Below, piece after piece: positions 59,351-64,000 of a DNA stretch of 64,000 nucleotides. The translations under genes were made by a program, and so were the position numbers. Origin of the DNA: Nissolia schottii (taxonomy: Eukaryota > Streptophyta > Magnoliopsida > Fabales > Fabaceae); contig QANU01021398.1 of assembly GCA_003254905.1 (NCBI GenBank), forward strand, positions 210,847 to 274,846, in the 5' to 3' direction. The notes under the pieces are model-generated. The model saw only the letters and a program-made list of their open reading frames with translations. It was not told where the DNA came from and searched no databases. The stretch's first letter is position 1. Every line of letters starts with the position of its first letter.

Positions 59351-62300
59351 TTATCCATTTTTGTTAGCATGTCTCCAAGAATGCCAACAAGCATCATGCC
59401 CACTCCAATTGAGATGCTGAACCGTTGAATTAGCATCCTCCAACTTCTTAAATCGCTTCCAATCGCGAAGAACAACCTTAAGGTCTGTCACTTTGGCAAT
59501 GATGCTCCTACAGCAATTGGCATGGACAGTTGTAACTTGTCTAAAATCCTTGCTGTCTTGGCAAAACCCACTGAAATAAAGTGTGTCCAAGAACCTAACA
59601 CTAAGTCCCAATTTTCCAATTATGCCGTTTTTTATCAAATCTAAGAGCACGTCCTGCTCTTTTTGCCCCGTGGAATTGTCCTTCTTGTCGTACCACGTTT
59701 CGAACAAGGATATGGTTTTGTTGTTTGATCTTATGAAGTAGAAACCTGTGTTGATTGGGTTGGTTTGCGACCATGGGTTGCCGTCGTAGTGATCCGTGCT
59801 GATTTGGAGGTCCTCGGTTTCCTTCTTGCTTAGCTTCGTCAATGGGTTTCTAAGCCACATTACGTCAGTGTCCTGTTTAAAAATTAAAAAAAAAAATCAC
59901 GTTATTTTAGCTTAGGCACTGTGCATATACTCGTTTAATGGTAAATGAAAGTGCGAGTTGACCAAGCGCCATAAGTAAAATGAGTAAAAATATAAATAAT
60001 ATTAACACATCTATACTTATAAATGTGTGGAATCCACTATAGTGAGACATATCTTTATAAGTGTATTTGTTCTAATATTGATCATGAATTAGAGGAAGGA
60101 ATTATGAAGAGCTGAAAAGTCAAATTGACATGTGTGGTACATTCAAGTACTAGTCGATTCAGAACTTGGATTGAAAGTGATACAATGCATTTCTGGGTAG
60201 TATGAGTCACATTAAATAAGCTATATATATGGATTGAATTTTTGTAACCCATATAAGCTAGCCTTTTGACTTTTTTTTCCCCCCTTAAAGCAGTAGCCTG
60301 TTCTAATTAATTTAATAAAGCATTTTGAGTTCCTACGGAATTTGCAAGTATATAAATGAAAAATAGAATAATCAAAACTAGCTAGAGCTATGGTATAAGT
60401 CATCTAAAACTATACAATGCGTTGTGTCTGTGTCATCCTACCCACACGTACCCATAGAAACATGACAATTGGTGCTTTGAATTTATTCATGACATGAACG
60501 AGTTTCTTCTCTAACCTATCACATGTACCATCTCACTTTCTTCGTTTCTATTTATCCCATAAAGAAAAGAAAAAGAAAAAGAAAAAAAAAAAAGAAGGCT
60601 ATGAATACTCAACAATTATTGAGAAATAATACCCATTTGAATACTTGACAACTATCAACATCTAACATCTATTTTCATGAAAGTGTGAAGTTTAGCATAA
60701 TATTTTTTTTTCGTCTTTTATCTTTTCATGATAAATTTTACACTTTATAAGAATGTCTAAGATTATTGGATATTCAAAATTCCAAACAACACAACTCATC
60801 AAGAAAAACTACCCTTCAAGTGCACCAGTGGTAGCGCTTAGATATATATGCACGTAACTCGTGACAACTTTTATATGGGTTGGAGGGTTTTCAAACTAGT
60901 TTCTTTTTTTATCCTGAATTTCTAAAAGTACTTTAAAATTATATAGGTGAATAAGTTACATAATAAATCTATGTAAAATTAAATCAGTTTAAAATGTAGA
61001 TAAATTTGGTTCAAAATTAATTATTTTAAAATTGAAAATGTTTTTTTATGGGAAAATCGAAGATAATATTAAATATCAAATTTATTCATATAAATATATA
61101 TATATATATATATAAATGTTTGGTGATATTATTCAAAATAATTTTGTTCAAATGTGAAACTAAAAAGATTATGCTACAATTATTCACAAAGTTGCTTTCT
61201 TTCAAACTCAAATTCCCTAGCATTATGCCATTATCTCAAGCAATCAAAGTTACTTTATTACTGAAACTAACCCTTTTCTGCGTTGAAACGGATCAGCCTC
61301 ATTAACGACGATTCGCTCGTGCTTTAATATTTCTTAAATAACACTCAATGTCAATTACATATCCTTATTTTGTTAATGAGATTTATTCTTTATTAACATT
61401 AATAATTACTCATTAAATTAAATTAATGAGATTTTTCTTAAGACTTTTTTCCACTTATTCATTAAATTAAATAAGAGTAGAATAGAATAAAAGAAAAAGG
61501 GTTAATTAAGTTTTTAGTCTCTGTTGTAATATGAAAAAGTTTGGTTTTAATTCCTCATGATAAGTTTTAGTCCTTGTAAAATGTAAAAATTTGATTTTGG
61601 CCCCTGTGGACGGTTGGTGATGGAAGGTGATGACGTGTCAGATAACCTGTCATCAGGAACCATTTCTACATCACTGTCCATCACCAACTATCCACAGGGA
61701 CCAAAATCAAATTTTCACATTTTACAGGGACTAAAACTTATCATGAGAGACTAAAACCAAACTTTTTCATATTATAAGGACTAAAAACTTAATTAACATA
61801 AAGAAAAAAAGAAAAAGAAAAGAGCAAGTAAGAATTTCATGTATGAAACGAGAGACGTACCGTGAAAACGAAGTTGTAGCCACGTTTAAGAACCTCCAAT
61901 AAAAAATGTGTCCTCGTCCACATCATCTTAATGAAATCCGGAGACATGTACACTTTCTCGCCCTCAAAATCGACACCTTCGGTTCTCAACCTAAAACAAT
62001 CCAACCGCAGAAACTTGCACCGCTCATACGCGGTCTGATCGACGGCCACGAGGAGAAGGTGATCGGCGAGGGGCCTCGTCCCTTCTCCCAGCCAAAAGCT
62101 GCTGAGAAACAGGTCAAGCATTGTGGTGTCGCCCTCAACATCTAATTGGTCTGCATAGGCCTTGTTCACAAAAGCGATGATTACAGTTTTGTTCCCCATT
62201 GAAGCTTTGGCCAAAGCAGAATGAAGCTCATCTTCATATACATGAATTGTGGTCGTCTACATACACGCACACAATTTGTACAAGAGAATTAATGTAATCA

Positions 62301-62657
62301 GGAAAAAAAGGAAAGAATTATTTATTTGCCAAATTGAGAATTGAATTGCCAACAGCGTGATATTGACGACTCAAATATATCAATATTCAACCAAATAAAG
62401 AATAATACGCATGGTACGTTTGTTTTGATACTAAAAGATAAAAATACAAAAAATAAGAGATTTTAATTATTATGAGTGATTCGATTCGAGCTTATATATA
62501 TACTTACAATGTTGGAATGATTGCAGAACTTGTTGGGGGCAGTAATCAAATCGGTAGAGAAAGAGCTGGATGACCAGTAGTAAAGGAAGAGAATGGCAGT
62601 GAAGACCAGCAGCAATGTGGTGGCGATTAGCGTTTGCTTTGAACCGTTATTATCCAT
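59351..62657 (-). CDS. Nucleotide-diphospho-sugar transferase family protein (Nucleotid_trans), type II membrane, three exons
   Basis: Minus-strand exons 62508-62657, 61861-62256 and 59351-59872 join in phase 0 to 355 residues. Start MDNNGSKQTL at 62657; stop TAA at 59351. One membrane segment (about residues 9-28, LIATTLLLVFTAILFLYYW) near a short N-terminus predicts a type II Golgi protein. The catalytic region contains FVNKAYAD, LLLVAVDQTAYERCKFL, MSPDFIKMMWTRTHFLLEVL, a DTDVMWLRNP block with the DxD motif (183-185) exactly at the exon 2/3 junction, NTGFYFIRSN, KEQDVL, LDTLYFSGFCQ and VHANCC. This layout is that of the PF03407 family (Arabidopsis At4g15970/At1g14590 type; related to GT77 cell-wall arabinosyl and xylosyltransferases). 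The acceptor cannot be inferred. Intron 1 is 251 bases; intron 2 is 1988 bases and carries a MITE. Confidence 0.9.
61501..61797. mobile_element. Fold-back MITE in intron 2 of the glycosyltransferase gene
   Basis: 297 bp with arms of about 115-125 bases. The left arm runs GTTAATTAAGTTTTTAGTCT, then TGTAATATGAAAAAGTTTGG, TGATAAGTTTTAGTCC and CAAATTT/GATTTTGG..CCCTGTGGA. The right arm is its reverse complement, ending CTTAATTAAC. The centre contains GATGACGTGTCAGATAACCT. No coding sequence. This is a common dicot MITE type. Confidence 0.85.
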
Positions 62658-62743
62658 GATCCCTATCTCTCAGCCTTCTAGTGAGGATATAAGTAGTTCT
62701 AACTAAACAGAAATTGAGAACTCTCTATATTATTGGTTGCTTC

Positions 62744-62754
62744 TATATATATAC
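62744..62754 (-). promoter_or_regulatory. TATA box of the glycosyltransferase gene
   Basis: Minus strand TATATATATAGAAGC about 90 bases upstream of the ATG, giving a plausible short leader of about 55-60 bases. Confidence 0.5.
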
Positions 62755-64000
62755 ACGAGGTCAAACCAAACCTTAATAGGCATTCAAAGAAAAATAGAAA
62801 ACTGTGTTTAATTAGTTACGATAGCGCATTTTAAGAAGCAAATATGATATTTTGGCATTAGCAGTTTTTTGATTCTACAGATTCTTCTCATCTCCTAATT
62901 ATTATTTTTGTTATGTAAATTATTAAAAAAAAAATTATTTGAAATATATTTATAATTAGTACGTATTCATTCACCGACATTGTTTTACTTTTCTCGTAGA
63001 TATTTATATAATTTGACTTCATTGTCATTAATTTAATTGCGTGACGAAACATAAACAAGATTAGTTGGGTATTTTTATTATTATTTTAAAAAAATTAAGT
63101 AACATCACATAATTAGATGATAATTTAACAAGTGAATAACGAAATAATTATATTTCTATATATGAGTTGACTCTTATTTTTATCTTACACTTTATAGAGT
63201 CAACTCAGAGATAATTTTTGTATGCATTTATTTATGGTGAAGAGTTAGTACCATGTCCAAAATTAGATTTATAAATAGAGACACATACTCATTTATAGTG
63301 TGTACCAAAGTTAAGGTTTTTTTGTGTAAGTTAAAGGAAAAAAATGAGTGAGAAAAAATAATTTCATCTTTTATACTTTTCTGTCACCGTTATAATACAC
63401 TAAAATATTTATTCATCATACTTTATATATTTTATATACATTATGTATATATGTACTTTACATATGCATATGCATGTATATAAATTTTATTTTTACAATC
63501 TAAGAGTGGATTCAACTCGACTTTAATTTTTTAAAAAAATTTAAAAAATAAAAGTCGAGTTAAATCGACTTCAAATTAAAAAAATAAAACCCAAAATTAC
63601 AAGGGAATCGATTTAAATCAATTCCCTTTACAATGAAATTATTTTAGTCTGAGAATAACTTTGTAATTGGTTCATTGTAAGAATATGTTATTTTCCATGT
63701 TTTATTTTGATAAATTTTCTCCTTTTTTATAACTTTTATTTTTGTTAAGAAAAAATTAAATAATTTTTAAAATAAAGTATTATTATGTAATAAAATACTC
63801 CAAAAATGCGTTGGTAGATAAATATAATAACAAGATAATGATCATGAATATTTAAAGGTTTGAATACAAACTGTTCCATTATATTTATCTTAAAATATTC
63901 AAATGATAAAAATACGGTGTATCTACCATTTTATCTTTGGTATTTTCAAACCGAAAAATAAAAATTATCAGTTTAATTGGTATGTATTAACAATGTAAAG
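62755..64000. other. AT-rich right flank
   Basis: No gene or recognisable element. 63514-63561 is an inverted repeat (AACTCGACTTTAATTTTTT .. reverse), overlapped by AAGTCGAGTTAAATCGACTT. 63601-63628 is a near-perfect 28-bp palindrome (AAGGGAATCGATTTAAATCA, then ATTCCCTT). Confidence 0.5.

Overview
This 64 kb window is nuclear DNA of a flowering plant, almost certainly a eudicot. The genes are split by AT-rich introns with standard GT..AG junctions. There is a DYW-class pentatricopeptide protein, a type found in land plants. Copia, gypsy, LINE, SINE, Helitron, MULE, CACTA and MITE debris fill most of the space between genes. I cannot name the genus. The assembly has a 487-base N gap at 50769-51255 and a single N at 10468. 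I see no bacterial, organellar, CRISPR or rRNA content.

Seven protein-coding genes can be supported. (1) The 5' end of an ELP4 (Elongator) gene on the minus strand at 944-1578; the rest lies off the left edge. (2) An intronless DYW-class PPR gene, minus, 6921-9365. (3) ALG12, the ER alpha-1,6-mannosyltransferase, plus, 14534-29371. Its 19 exons join in frame to 495 residues spread over 14.8 kb. (4) A two-exon P-class PPR gene, plus, 34323-38168. (5) An 11-exon, three-RRM hnRNP Q/R-like gene, minus, 42399-46640. (6) A three-exon R2R3-MYB gene of the MYB98/64/119/115/118 type, minus, 51923-55311. (7) A three-exon type II membrane glycosyltransferase (Nucleotid_trans family), minus, 59351-62657. 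I worked out all exon junctions by hand from reading frame and splice signals. The genes are unrelated in function; there is no operon or cluster logic.

The space between and inside genes is a dense mobile-element record. 3.9-6.6 kb holds a short Helitron and a dead copia element. 11.5-13.9 kb holds a dead copia integrase region abutting an opposite-strand gypsy gag fragment that carries a SINE with a 19-bp target-site duplication. ALG12 introns carry a gag-only LTR retrotransposon (5-bp duplication), a MITE-like repeat, a MULE-like transposon (9-bp duplication, GC-rich cargo) and a LINE tail. LINE fragments lie at 30.7-32.2, 33.9-34.1 and 38.6-39.0 kb. A 2.07 kb solo-LTR-like block at 47.65-49.72 kb holds a striking array of palindromic TCATTCGAATGA units. 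A CACTA transposon end with subterminal TTACCGTCG repeats starts at 57704. A fold-back MITE sits in an intron of the glycosyltransferase gene.

No convincing new multi-gene system is present. The observations most worth following are the palindrome array in the LTR, the MULE cargo, the gag-only element antisense in ALG12, the paired Helitron ends (one just upstream of ALG12) and the 0.5 kb duplication in the MYB intron.
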